Source: Acidimicrobiia bacterium (GTDB lineage Bacteria; Actinomycetota; Acidimicrobiia; Spongiisociales; ZC4RG35). Taken from it: a stretch of DNA of 36,386 nucleotides. The first letter of the stretch is position 1; the number at the start of each line of letters is the position of its first letter. The DNA lies in assembly GCA_025937235.1 (NCBI GenBank), contig JAICRU010000026.1, positions 1 to 36,386 of the forward strand, read 5' to 3'. The translations under genes and the position numbers were made by a program. The notes beneath the pieces are model-generated. The model searched no databases. It saw only the letters and a list, made by a program, of their open reading frames with translations, and was not told the origin of the DNA. Below, piece by piece: positions 15,122 to 23,375 of the stretch.

Positions 15122-15496
15122 ATGAAGCCCCAGGGATACAACTCGGTGTCGCCCTACCTGATCGTCGATGACGCCGCTGCCGTGATCGACTTCCTGGTCA
15201 CAGTGTTCGACGCGGTGAGCCTCCGCAGATACCCGGACGAGTCTGGCCGGCTGACGCATGCCGAGGTGCGCATCGACGACACGGTCGTGATGCTCGCCGA
15301 TGAGGTCGAGGGATGGCCCGCGTCGTCCGCCCAGATTCACGTCTACGTACCGGACGTCGACGAGACATACCGTCGGGCGCTCGCCGCGGGAGCCACGTCG
15401 GTCCAGGAGCCGGTGCAGAAGGAAGACGAGGACAAACGAGGTGGGGTGAGGGGCCCGGGAAATGTGACCTGGTGGATCGCGACCCGTGTGGGCTGA
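15122..15496 (+). CDS. VOC-family (glyoxalase/PhnB-like) protein
   Basis: A 124-residue vicinal-oxygen-chelate protein of the PhnB-like type. It shows the paired beta-alpha-beta-beta-beta modules: SVSPYLIVDDAAAVIDFL, LTHAEVRIDDTVVMLADE, IHVYVPDVDETYRRALAAGA and the closing GPGNVTWWIAT. Metal ligands of VOC enzymes would include the His of LTHAEV; others are not clear, so catalytic activity is uncertain. Such small proteins often act as resistance or isomerase-like enzymes or have no known function. The gene lies 19 nt after the LLM oxidoreductase and 17 nt before the UPF0173 hydrolase, a likely operon. Confidence 0.8.
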   Translation: MKPQGYNSVSPYLIVDDAAAVIDFLVTVFDAVSLRRYPDESGRLTHAEVRIDDTVVMLADEVEGWPASSAQIHVYVPDVDETYRRALAAGATSVQEPVQKEDEDKRGGVRGPGNVTWWIATRVG

Positions 15497-15513
15497 CTGA
15501 GGAAGGAGACCGG

Positions 15514-16224
15514 ATGGCGAATCTGCGCATCACCCGTCTGGGCCACGGTGGGGTCCTCTATCGCTCACCGGGCGACTCCTGGATCTGGGTCGATCGCTGG
15601 TCATCGGCTCCGAACTTCGCCGACGAGTACCGCGAGCCGGAGAAAGTCGATGTCATCGCTCCCACCCACTGCCACTTCGACCATGTGGGGGACGACTGCG
15701 TCGACCTCATCGAGCTCGCCGGGATAGTCGGCTCAGCCGTCGTCGGATCACACGAGATGTCCATCTTCATGGGCGCCCGTGGCATCGAGGCGATAGGGAT
15801 GAACAACGGCGGGACGGTGGAGTTGGCCGGGGTCAAGTTCACCATGGTGCACGCAGACCACACCGGTGGCGCCACCCTGGGCACTGGCGGCGACCAGGTG
15901 ACCCGTGATCTCGGCTGCTGGGGGTGGGTGATCGAGTTCGAAGACGGCACCATCGTCTACCAATCGGGCGACACCGACCTATTCGGGGACATGAGCCTCA
16001 TCGGGGAGCGCTTCTCCCCAGACATCGCCGTGCTCCCGATCGGTGGGCACTATACGATGGGCCCCCGGGACGCCGGGAGGGCCGCCGACATGGTGGGGGC
16101 ATCAACCGTGATCCCCGTGCACTACGCCACCTTCCCCATTCTCCGCGGAACACCCGAAGAGCTCGCCGAGAACACGCGGGCCGGGGTGGCCACGCTGGAG
16201 CCGGGCGAGACCTGGAGCGGCTGA
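15514..16224 (+). CDS. UPF0173-type metal-dependent hydrolase (MBL fold)
   Basis: A 236-residue metallo-beta-lactamase-fold hydrolase of the UPF0173/UlaG-like group. The dinuclear metal motif is THCHFDHVGD (H52, H54, D56, H57). The other ligands follow in VHADHTGG, SGDTDLFGDM and IPVHYATFP, and PIGGHYTMGPRDA is a family hallmark. The start ATG has a strong AGGAAGGAG ribosome site, and a longer frame to 15313 would overlap the VOC gene. The substrate is unknown; relatives open lactones or cleave phosphoesters. Possibly co-transcribed with the F420 and VOC genes upstream. Confidence 0.87.
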   Translation: MANLRITRLGHGGVLYRSPGDSWIWVDRWSSAPNFADEYREPEKVDVIAPTHCHFDHVGDDCVDLIELAGIVGSAVVGSHEMSIFMGARGIEAIGMNNGGTVELAGVKFTMVHADHTGGATLGTGGDQVTRDLGCWGWVIEFEDGTIVYQSGDTDLFGDMSLIGERFSPDIAVLPIGGHYTMGPRDAGRAADMVGASTVIPVHYATFPILRGTPEELAENTRAGVATLEPGETWSG

Positions 16225-16235
16225 CTTGATCAGCC
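16219..16235. terminator. Hairpin holding both convergent stop codons
   Basis: GGCTGA (16219-16224) and TCAGCC (16230-16235) form a 6-bp stem with a 5-nt loop. The hydrolase stop TGA (16222-16224) and the znuB stop (16232-16230) lie in opposite arms. There is no T tract, so at most a weak bidirectional terminator or mRNA-end structure. Confidence 0.35.
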
Positions 16236-17072
16236 AGGCATCATCGAAGAGGAAGGGGCCGGTCGCCGCAGCCGTCTGACCGCGAGCACCACGAAGAAGA
16301 GCACGATCGGCACGACGGCCATGGTCGCCGAGCCCGAGGTGTTGGCGTGGTAGCTGATGATCAGGCCTGTGACGACGGATGCCATCCCGATCAATGCCCC
16401 GGTGGCCATCATCGAGGGCACCCGTTTCACCAATAGGGCAGCAGTGGCGGGTGGCCCCACCAGTAGGCCGAACACGAGGAGGGTCCCCACCGTCTGGAAA
16501 GAGCCGACGATCGACAATGTGACGAGAGCCAGAAGGGCGAGATGGCTGGCTCCGGGACGAAGCCCGAAGAGATGCGCCTTCTGCTCGTTGAAGGCGAGGA
16601 CCAGGAAGTTCCGGTAGAAGAGAGCGGACACCGTGGCTACCACGACGACCACTATCGAGAGCCCGACCAGGTCGGTCACGGTGACCCCGAGCACGTCGCC
16701 GAACAGGATCGATGTGAGATCGGTGGCGAACGAGTCCGTGCTCGACACGAGGATTACTCCGAGGCCGAGCATCCCGACGAAGAGAAGACCGATCCCGGTG
16801 TCCTCGCTGAACCCGGTCTGCCGGTGCACCAGGTTGATGCCACCGATCATCACGACGGAGGCCAGGAGTGCCCCGACCACCACGTTGAAGCCGAATATGA
16901 CGGCAAGGGCTATGCCGGGGACGACACCATGGACCAGGGCGTCGCCGAGGAAGGTCATCCCCCTGATCACGACCCAGGTCCCGACGACGGCCAGCGCCAC
17001 CGCGGCCAGGAGCCCTGCGAGCAGGGCACGCTGCTGGAAGGCGAGCTCGAACGGCTCGATCAGCCAGCCCAT
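16230..17072 (-). CDS. znuB: Zinc/manganese ABC transporter permease
   Basis: A 280-residue integral membrane protein of the ABC-3 family with about eight to nine helices. It is the membrane channel of a metal-type importer and pairs with the lipoprotein upstream and the ATPase of the divergent operon. Family stretches are VIRGMTFLGDALVHGVVPGIALA near the N-terminus, FGDVLGVTVTDLVGL, and VGSFQTVGTLLVFGLLVGPPATAALL. The start ATG 17072 follows the znuA stop by 19 nt. An ATG at 17096 overlapping that stop is in another frame. Zinc rather than manganese is inferred from the binding protein and Zur context. Confidence 0.9.
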   Translation of the reverse strand: MGWLIEPFELAFQQRALLAGLLAAVALAVVGTWVVIRGMTFLGDALVHGVVPGIALAVIFGFNVVVGALLASVVMIGGINLVHRQTGFSEDTGIGLLFVGMLGLGVILVSSTDSFATDLTSILFGDVLGVTVTDLVGLSIVVVVVATVSALFYRNFLVLAFNEQKAHLFGLRPGASHLALLALVTLSIVGSFQTVGTLLVFGLLVGPPATAALLVKRVPSMMATGALIGMASVVTGLIISYHANTSGSATMAVVPIVLFFVVLAVRRLRRPAPSSSMMPG

Positions 17073-17091
17073 GACTCCGTGGTGGAATGGG

Positions 17092-17985
17092 TCATGCCAG
17101 CGCCTCCGAGATGCTCCGGGCGTTGCTGAGAAGCATCCCGGACAAGGTCCCGGCCTCCGACCCCGGCTCACCCAGTGACTCGGTGTAGAGCTCGACGACC
17201 CGGGCGTCGGCACCGAGCTCCGAGGTGATCGCCTCGGCGAGTGTTGCCGGCTCGGTGGTCTCTGCGAAGACTACGTTCGCTCCGGCTTCGTCCATGATCT
17301 CGACCAGCTCGGCGAGATGCGCAGAGGACGGCTCGGCCAGGGTCGAGCCACCGGGAACGACCACTCCGAGGATTTCGAATTCGTACCGGTCGGCGAAGTA
17401 GCCGAGCGATTCGTGATTGGTCACCATTATCCGGCCTGGAGCCGGGATCACCGAGAGGAGCTCGGACACGGTGACGTCCGTCGCTTCCAACTGCAAGGCA
17501 TAGGCACCGGCCCTCTCCTCCCATCCTCCCTCAGTTCGAGCGGCGAGCGCCTCCGCGATCTCACGCGCCGCTTCTCCGGCCCGGAGCGGATCCATCCAGA
17601 AGTGTGGATCCAATGTTGTCTCGTCACTCCGGAGAGGGATCGGGTCCAGCAACGGCGCCACCTCCAGCACCTCGACGCCATCTGCGGCGGCAGCGGTGAT
17701 GAAGTCCCCGAGGCCAGCCTCCAGACCCAGACCGTTGGCGACGACCAGGTCGGCGCCGGAGATCACACTGGCTTGTTGGGCGGAGGGAGAGAAATCGTGT
17801 GCGTCGACGCCGATCGGGATCAGGATCTCCAATCGCGCCTCGTCACCGGCCACGAATTGGACGATGTCCCCGAGGACTGAGGTGGTGGCGACGATCACGA
17901 TCCCATCGTCCGGGCCGCTCGGCGCGGTGTCGCAGGCGGCAAGGGCGAGGGTGAGCCCGCCGACGATCAAGAGCCTCCGCCTCAT
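17092..17985 (-). CDS. znuA: Metal ABC transporter substrate-binding lipoprotein, zinc type
   Basis: A 297-residue cluster A-I solute-binding protein tethered as a lipoprotein: LTLALAAC with lipobox C18. Metal ligands are H63 (GVDAHDFSPS), H128 (LDPHFWMDP) and H191 (VTNHESLGYFADRY). His at the third position is the zinc pattern, whereas manganese binders have Glu there. The usual final Asp ligand near LYTDSL is Glu here (LYTESLGEP, E269), an unusual but conservative swap. There is no His-rich loop. GAAGGG lies 6 nt before the ATG. The gene leads the leftward operon with znuB and shares the 18009-18027 operator with zur. Confidence 0.9.
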   Translation of the reverse strand: MRRRLLIVGGLTLALAACDTAPSGPDDGIVIVATTSVLGDIVQFVAGDEARLEILIPIGVDAHDFSPSAQQASVISGADLVVANGLGLEAGLGDFITAAAADGVEVLEVAPLLDPIPLRSDETTLDPHFWMDPLRAGEAAREIAEALAARTEGGWEERAGAYALQLEATDVTVSELLSVIPAPGRIMVTNHESLGYFADRYEFEILGVVVPGGSTLAEPSSAHLAELVEIMDEAGANVVFAETTEPATLAEAITSELGADARVVELYTESLGEPGSEAGTLSGMLLSNARSISEALA

Positions 17986-18014
17986 TTGGCCCTTCACCGT
18001 CTCCGGCCTATAAT
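17986..18014 (+). promoter_or_regulatory. Strong promoter reading into zur-znuC
   Basis: TTGGCC (17986-17991), 17 nt, then a perfect TATAAT (18009-18014). It is the best sigma-70-type promoter I see in the window. It predicts a start site near 18021, which is downstream of the ATG at 18013. Confidence 0.6.
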
Positions 18015-18027
18015 GAGAATCATTATC
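18009..18027. promoter_or_regulatory. Fur/Zur-type operator shared by znuAB and zur-znuC
   Basis: The 19 bp match the classical Fur box GATAATGATAATCATTATC at 17 positions and contain a perfect dyad, ATAATGA-GAA-TCATTAT (18010-18026). TGAGAATCATTATC also fits actinobacterial Zur boxes. It covers the rightward -10 TATAAT and, on the other strand, GATAAT (18027-18022), a possible leftward -10. Bound regulator would therefore silence both operons in zinc-replete cells. Confidence 0.78.
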
Positions 18028-18489
18028 GGTAAGGCTACTCAATATCCCTCTCATGCGCCAATCTCCGAGCGTGAGATCGAAGAGCGGTTGGCCACCAGCG
18101 GAGCTCGATACACATCCGGCCGTCGCCTGGTGGTGGCGGCCCTGTCCGTTGTCGACGGGCCGCGCTCGGCTGCCGAGCTCCACCAAGAGATGGGCGGAGA
18201 GGTCCCCGTCTCGTCCGTGTACCGGAGTCTCGCCGTTCTCGAGCAGGCGGGCGTCGTCGAGCCACACCACGGGGCGAGAGGCCTCACCCGGTACGAGATG
18301 GCGGAGTGGCTGGCCGGTCATCATCATCACCTCGTCTGTGAGAGCTGTGGTGCCGTCGAAGACATCGAGCTACCCAAGGATCTCGAAGTCGAGTTGGAGC
18401 GTCTGGTCGGCAAAGTCTCCCGACTGTCCTCTTTCTCGGCCAGTGGCCACGCACTGGAGGTCGACGGGCGTTGCGCGAGCTGCCGATGA
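18013..18489 (+). CDS. zur: Fur-family metal regulator, probably Zur
   Basis: A 158-residue Fur-family repressor. The winged helix covers about 20-95 (SEREIEERLATSGARYTSGRR, recognition helix VPVSSVYRSLAVLEQAG). Then come the metal site HHHHLVCESCG (103-113) and the structural zinc pairs C109/C112 and C154/C157. Zinc sensing is inferred from its znuABC neighbours. The N-terminus is uncertain. ATG 18013 is the only canonical start before helix 1, yet it lies inside the TATAAT and operator, so a transcript from that promoter would not contain it. ATT at 18022, seven bases after the -10, would fit a leaderless start but is a rare codon. The stop overlaps znuC (ATGA). Confidence 0.88.
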   Translation: MRIIIGKATQYPSHAPISEREIEERLATSGARYTSGRRLVVAALSVVDGPRSAAELHQEMGGEVPVSSVYRSLAVLEQAGVVEPHHGARGLTRYEMAEWLAGHHHHLVCESCGAVEDIELPKDLEVELERLVGKVSRLSSFSASGHALEVDGRCASCR

Positions 18490-19286
18490 GATCGGCCGCG
18501 GTGTGTGCCGAACAACTCGCTCTCGGATACGGGGCCAGATCTGCGTTGACAGCATCCTCGTTCGAGATACCGCGGGGCGGGATCACGGTGCTGATCGGGC
18601 CGAATGGGTCGGGCAAATCCACTCTCTTGGGCGCCATCGCCGGCCTCATCGAGCCGATCTCGGGGTCGATATCGGTTCAGGCTGACAACGGCGAGGGACG
18701 CAGCCGGATCTCCTACGTCCTGCAGAGCACGAAGGTGAACGACACCCTTCCGGTCACGGTGAGGGAAGTCGTGGCCATGGGGCGGTACGCCGGCAGCGGC
18801 AAGGTCCGGCACCGACTCGGCCCCGATGACCAGGCTGCGGTGGACGACGCAATGGCGAGGATGGGCATCACCCATCTCGCCGGTCTGCATCTTCGGGAGC
18901 TGTCCGGGGGCCAGCGCCAGCGTGCGCTTGTCGCCCAAGGCCTGGCCCAGGACCACGACATCTTGCTCCTGGACGAGCCTCTGACCGGGCTCGACCTGCC
19001 CTCGGCACAGGCGATCGACCAGGTCATCCACGACGAGACCAGCACCGGTTGCACCATCGTGATGACGACCCATGACCTGGCAGAGGCCCAGGTCGCCGAT
19101 CACGTCATTCTGCTGTCAGGCCGTGTGGTCGCCTCCGGGCCGGCGGAATCGGTTCTCACGGTTGAGAACCTGACCTCCGCCTATGGGCCGAATCTGCTCC
19201 ACGTCGAGGGTGAGCGGCTGTTCATCGATGATCCGGCGCATCGGCCCGTCCCGGGACGACATGTGCACCGCGATCGATCGGGGTGA
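18486..19286 (+). CDS. znuC: Zinc ABC transporter ATP-binding protein
   Basis: A 266-residue ABC ATPase that powers the metal importer. Walker A is GPNGSGKS (38-45), the Q-loop is SYVLQSTKVND, the signature LSGGQRQRAL is at 139-148, Walker B ILLLDEPLTGLD at 159-170, and the switch His is in MTTHDLAEA. The C-terminus ends with a short His-bearing tail (HRPVPGRHVHRDR), which might contact metal. The start ATG 18486 overlaps the zur stop by 4 nt, so regulator and ATPase are co-translated. Its membrane and binding subunits are in the divergent operon, an unusual split of a znuABC system by direction. Confidence 0.92.
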   Translation: MRSAAVCAEQLALGYGARSALTASSFEIPRGGITVLIGPNGSGKSTLLGAIAGLIEPISGSISVQADNGEGRSRISYVLQSTKVNDTLPVTVREVVAMGRYAGSGKVRHRLGPDDQAAVDDAMARMGITHLAGLHLRELSGGQRQRALVAQGLAQDHDILLLDEPLTGLDLPSAQAIDQVIHDETSTGCTIVMTTHDLAEAQVADHVILLSGRVVASGPAESVLTVENLTSAYGPNLLHVEGERLFIDDPAHRPVPGRHVHRDRSG

Positions 19287-19361
19287 CTTGCCGGCCATTG
19301 CGTGCTGGCAGCTCCAGCGACTGCGATGATCGGCGTTGCTATCAGCGGCCCGGGAACATGG

Positions 19362-19377
19362 GCGCCGCTAGCGGCGC
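19362..19377. repeat. 16-bp perfect palindrome at the RRM gene stop
   Basis: GCGCCGCTAGCGGCGC is fully self-complementary and includes the stop TAG (19370-19368) of the RRM protein gene. It lies between the convergent znuC and RRM genes. It could form a GC-rich RNA hairpin but has no T tract. Confidence 0.45.
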
Positions 19378-19628
19378 GGACCGCGCTCCTCACGGGGACG
19401 GGCCTCGTTCACCTTCAGGTTGCGCCCGTTGTAGTCCTTGCCGTCGAGCTCCTCGATGGCCCTCGTCCCTGCGTCATTCGACATCTCGACGAAACCGAAT
19501 CCGCGGGAGCGCCCGGTCTCGCGGTCGTTGATGATGGCGGCCGAGTCGACCGGCCCGTACTCGCCGAACAGAGTCTCGAGATCGGCAGCGGTGGTGTTGA
19601 AGGGGAGGTTCCCCACATAGATGTTCAT
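19368..19628 (-). CDS. RRM-domain RNA-binding protein
   Basis: An 86-residue protein made of a single RNA recognition motif. RNP2 is IYVGNLPF (3-10), RNP1 is RGFGFVEM (42-49), and the C-terminal tail ARPREERGPRR is basic. It resembles the small bacterial RRM proteins (Rbp-like) first studied in cyanobacteria, where several are cold-induced. It presumably binds single-stranded RNA; the targets are unknown. The ATG 19628 follows GGGAAA. The 181 nt upstream (19629-19809) have no other gene and probably hold the promoter and leader, though no clear hexamers stand out. Confidence 0.9.
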   Translation of the reverse strand: MNIYVGNLPFNTTAADLETLFGEYGPVDSAAIINDRETGRSRGFGFVEMSNDAGTRAIEELDGKDYNGRNLKVNEARPREERGPRR

Positions 19629-19809
19629 GACTTTCCCGTCATCCTTTCCAATCAGGGCCTCTTGACAGCCCTTGCCATGTGTCCGGTACGACCCTGCCCT
19701 CTATCCGGTCGCAATGCGGGACGGGAAGCCAACGAGTCGCCGCCGAAGCAGCCGGCGGAACGGTAGTGGAATCTAGTGCATCGCGTCGCGTTTCGGACCC
19801 AATCCGCTC

Positions 19810-20319
19810 CTAGTCCTCGGTGATCGTCACCTGGTTGATAACGACATCCGATTCTGGGCGATCGGCCCGACTGGTCGGGGTCGTGGCGATGGAGTCCACG
19901 GTCTCCAACCCCGAACGCACGGAGCCGAAGATGGTGTAGGAGTGGGGGAGACCGACGTCGGTGTGGCAGATGAAGAACTGCGAGCCGTTGGTGTTGGGCC
20001 CCGCATTGGCCATTGCGACCGTGCCCCTGGAGTACTCCCCGGTGCCCTCGATCTCGTCACGGAACTTGTAACCGGGGCCACCCGTGCCCGTGCCGGTCGG
20101 GTCGCCACCCTGGATCATGAAGTTCTCGATGACACGATGGAAGATGACTCCGTCGTAGTAGCCATCCCGGGCGAGGAACACGAAGTTGTTCACGGTCAGC
20201 GGTGACCGCGCCGGGTCGAGCTCGATGACTATCTCACCGTGATTGGTGTCCAGCGTGGCGGTGTAGGCCCGGTCGAGATCGATGGTCATATCGGGCGCTG
20301 ATGGGTACTGCTTGGCCAC
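19810..20319 (-). CDS. Peptidyl-prolyl cis-trans isomerase, cyclophilin type
   Basis: A 169-residue cytoplasmic cyclophilin. Core motifs are VNNFVFLARDGYYDGVIFHR, the catalytic FHRVIENFMIQGGDP, GTVAMANAGPNTNGSQFFI, and YTIFGSVRSGLETVD. The N-terminal extension VAKQYPSAPDMTIDLD is typical of actinobacterial forms. The start is GTG 20319, six bases after AAGGA. The frame extends upstream to 20430 but only by running into the thioredoxin-like gene. It catalyses proline isomerisation in protein folding. It sits 41 nt after the thioredoxin-like gene on the same strand. Confidence 0.92.
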   Translation of the reverse strand: MAKQYPSAPDMTIDLDRAYTATLDTNHGEIVIELDPARSPLTVNNFVFLARDGYYDGVIFHRVIENFMIQGGDPTGTGTGGPGYKFRDEIEGTGEYSRGTVAMANAGPNTNGSQFFICHTDVGLPHSYTIFGSVRSGLETVDSIATTPTSRADRPESDVVINQVTITED

Positions 20320-20360
20320 TGGGGTTCCTTTCTTGTGGAACGTGAGACGGGGATCCTCGT

Positions 20361-20945
<585 letters not shown>

Positions 20946-20951
20946 GTAGCC

Positions 20952-20957
20952 AGTCTA
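20952..20957 (-). promoter_or_regulatory. -10 element for a leaderless start, overlapping a stop codon
   Basis: Reading leftward, TAGACT (20957-20952) is followed by 6 nt and the ATG at 20945. Its TAG is also the stop codon of the kinase-LLM fusion gene. Confidence 0.4.
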
Positions 20958-22442
20958 AGGGCGGGCCATGGCTCCGATCACCAGGCCGAAGGTCTCGATG
21001 CTCCCCTCGAGATGGGCGTCGGGCAGCACGACCATCGAATGATTGGCTCCCGCCTCGTGATAGGCGCCGAAGTGCTCCAGCTGGTCTTCGATCACACCTG
21101 CGTTGTATCTGGCCATGAAGGACTCGACGGTGGTGCTCCTGCCCCGAAGAAGCTCGACCCTTTCCCTGAGTGCGCTCCGGTCGGGGGCGACCATCACGTC
21201 GACCAGATGGGTGACCTCGATCTCGTCGGGGTCACGATCGATCTCGGAGCAGTGGCGACGGAGCACCTCGACCTTGCGCCGTATCACATCGGGTTTCCCG
21301 AAGAGATTGCAGGCGTCGGCGTAGCGCGCCACCAGACGCAGTGTCCGCCTCTCGCCGGAGCCCCCGATCAAGATCGGTATGTGCTCCTGGATGGGCCGGG
21401 GGTAACAGGTCAGGTGGGAAGCGGAGAAGGTCACGCCGGTGAATGGAGGTGAGCCCTTGCCCCAGAGCAGCGGCAGCATCCTCAGCGTGTCTTCGAGCGC
21501 GTCGTAGCGCTGTCCCATCGGCTGGAAAGGGATCCCATAGCCTTCTTGCTCTGCCTGGTCCCAGCCGATCCCGAGACCGAGGAGGGCCCGACCTCCGCTG
21601 AGGACATCGAGGGTGGCGACCATCTTGCCGAGGACGACGGGGTGACGGTGCCCGATGGAGCTCACCAGCGCCCCCAACCCGATGGACCCGGTCACCCCGG
21701 CGAGGAAGGACAACGACAGGTATGCCTCGGGCATGTCTTCCCAGGGCCGGCCCACTCGGGGGATCTGGCGGAAATGGTCCATTAGCCAGAGGTCGTGGAA
21801 CCCTGCCGCCTCCGCTCTACGAGCGATCGAGGCGAGGTTCTTGGCCAGTCCGGCCGGGTCGCCCCAGTCGAACCGGTTCACCACCAGGCCGAACCGGTGT
21901 CTCGCGGGTGATGCAGGGGACTCGGGGGACGCCCGATTCCCGGTGGCGACCACTGATGGTGTGACCATGACTATGGGTTGCTCCGTGATCACCTGGTCGA
22001 ATCCATCGTCTTCGATCTCGCCGTGAACGACTCGATAACGGCTCAACTGCTTGTCCAGCACCGTCCGTGGGATGGGTCGGGCTCGCGCCCAGTTGCGGGC
22101 ACGGATCTGAGCAGTCGGCGTCTCGAACACCACTGCATAGGCCGGGATCCGGGCTTCGTGGGCGATGCCCACCCACCGACGGCGGTTGTCCCTGTCCATC
22201 CCGAGGGTGTCGATCACCGTGGTCAGCCCACGACTCATTCGCTCGGAGACCACCTGCTCGAGGATGGAGAAGGCGGCGGTCCCCGCTTGCCGATCATCCT
22301 CCCCGGCTCCAACCATCCCCCTGATCCGATCCGAGGAGACGATTTCGCTCTCGTGGAACATCGTGGCCGCCCAGCTGCTCTTGCCTGATCCCGCCGGGCC
22401 GACCAGGACCACCAGAGATGGCATGGGAAGACGTAGCTCCAT
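20955..22442 (-). CDS. Fusion of P-loop kinase domain and F420-type LLM oxidoreductase
   Basis: A single open frame of 495 residues joining two domains. Residues 8-165 form a polynucleotide-kinase-like P-loop domain: Walker A GPAGSGKS (15-22), SSDRIRG with D38, and VIDTLGMDRDNRRRW (76-90). A Pro/Ala/Ser linker spans about 166-180. Residues 181-495 are a luciferase-like F420-dependent oxidoreductase: RFGLVVNRFDWGD, AAGFHDLWLMDHF, GGRALLGLGIGWDQAEQEGYG and IPILIGGSGERRTLRL, close to the TIGR03560/Rv1855c-like group. The ATG 22442 starts just before the kinase. No frameshift or internal stop is seen. What the kinase phosphorylates and why it is joined to a redox domain is unknown. Confidence 0.85.
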   Translation of the reverse strand: MELRLPMPSLVVLVGPAGSGKSSWAATMFHESEIVSSDRIRGMVGAGEDDRQAGTAAFSILEQVVSERMSRGLTTVIDTLGMDRDNRRRWVGIAHEARIPAYAVVFETPTAQIRARNWARARPIPRTVLDKQLSRYRVVHGEIEDDGFDQVITEQPIVMVTPSVVATGNRASPESPASPARHRFGLVVNRFDWGDPAGLAKNLASIARRAEAAGFHDLWLMDHFRQIPRVGRPWEDMPEAYLSLSFLAGVTGSIGLGALVSSIGHRHPVVLGKMVATLDVLSGGRALLGLGIGWDQAEQEGYGIPFQPMGQRYDALEDTLRMLPLLWGKGSPPFTGVTFSASHLTCYPRPIQEHIPILIGGSGERRTLRLVARYADACNLFGKPDVIRRKVEVLRRHCSEIDRDPDEIEVTHLVDVMVAPDRSALRERVELLRGRSTTVESFMARYNAGVIEDQLEHFGAYHEAGANHSMVVLPDAHLEGSIETFGLVIGAMARP

Positions 22443-22468
22443 GTGAGGTGTTCTAGTGGATCGGTCGG

Positions 22469-22474
22469 TAACCT
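22469..22474 (+). promoter_or_regulatory. -10 element for a leaderless dapA start
   Basis: TAACCT is followed by 7 nt and the GTG at 22482. There is no ribosome site. The divergent gene's start has TAGAAC (22455-22450) 7 nt away, a weaker version of the same layout. Confidence 0.45.
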
Positions 22475-22481
22475 GGGTCAG

Positions 22482-23375
22482 GTGAGATCACCGACGACGG
22501 CCCCGTTCGGCCATGTCGCCACCGCCATGATCACGCCCTTCGCCGCATCCGGTGAGGTCGACCACGAGAGAGCCTGGCGGCTGGCCCGGTTCCTCTCGGA
22601 CAACGGCAGTGACGCTCTCATAGTCACCGGGACAACCGGTGAATCACCGACCCTCGACGATGTCGAGAAGGTGGCGCTGTACAGGACCGTGGTCGACGCG
22701 GTGGCGGAGAAGGACACCCGGGTCATTGCCGGGACCGGCACGTACAACACGGTCGAGTCGATCGAATTGACCGAGAAAGCCGCCGAGATCGGGTGTCACG
22801 GGGTCCTGGCCGTGACGCCCTACTACAACCGACCGGACCAGGCCGGGTTGGCCGAGCACTTCTCTGCGATCGCCGATGTCGGTCTGCCGGTCATGCTCTA
22901 CAACATCCCCGGGCGGACCGGGACCAGGATCGAAGTCGACACCATGGCCCGTCTTGCCGAGCACGAGAACGTCGTGGCGGTCAAGGACGCCGTGCTCGAC
23001 CTCGAGTTCTCCGGGCACACCATCAACCGGATTCCCGGCCTGGCGGTCTATTGCGGACAGGACTCGCTCACCTGGCCGATGATGGCGGTGGGTGCGGTCG
23101 GGGTGGTATCGGTCGTTTCCCATCTCGCCGGGCGGGCTGTGTCCGCGATGGTCCGTGCTGCTCTGGACGGTGAAGTGGCCGAGGCGAGACGCCTCCATCA
23201 TCTCCTCTTGCCCCTTTGTGAGGCATGTTTCCTCGAGACGAACCCAACCCCTGTGAAAGGGGCGATGGACCGGCTCTGGGAGCCTGTGGGTCAGGTCCGC
23301 CTCCCACTGGTGCCCGCGTCAGAGGAGACACTGGCCGCGGTCGAGAAGGCCGTCGGTGCCGTCCAGGGGCTGTGA
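22482..23375 (+). CDS. dapA: 4-hydroxy-tetrahydrodipicolinate synthase
   Basis: Condenses pyruvate with aspartate semialdehyde in lysine and diaminopimelate synthesis. The 297 residues match DapA length. Motifs are TGTTGES (50-56, with the pyruvate-contacting Thr pair), the catalytic Tyr in LYNIPGRTG (Y140) and the Schiff-base lysine in VVAVKDA (K168). An acidic KDAVLDLEF stretch replaces the commoner KEA form. GTG 22482 is chosen because TAACCT sits 7 nt upstream and the family begins just before FGHVATAMITPF; the earlier ATG at 22443 would add 13 unconserved residues and lie upstream of the predicted start site. It overlaps the RNase J gene by 4 nt (GTGA). Confidence 0.93.
   Translation: MRSPTTAPFGHVATAMITPFAASGEVDHERAWRLARFLSDNGSDALIVTGTTGESPTLDDVEKVALYRTVVDAVAEKDTRVIAGTGTYNTVESIELTEKAAEIGCHGVLAVTPYYNRPDQAGLAEHFSAIADVGLPVMLYNIPGRTGTRIEVDTMARLAEHENVVAVKDAVLDLEFSGHTINRIPGLAVYCGQDSLTWPMMAVGAVGVVSVVSHLAGRAVSAMVRAALDGEVAEARRLHHLLLPLCEACFLETNPTPVKGAMDRLWEPVGQVRLPLVPASEETLAAVEKAVGAVQGL

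Noticed and set aside
17092-18330. Longer N-terminus for znuA reaching 18330
   Set aside because: It would read through the operator and zur antisense; the lipoprotein signal starting at 17985 is complete.
18053-18685. Plus-strand frame starting at the ATG 18053 inside zur
   Set aside because: It is out of frame with the Fur-family domain and gives an Arg/Pro-rich shadow protein.
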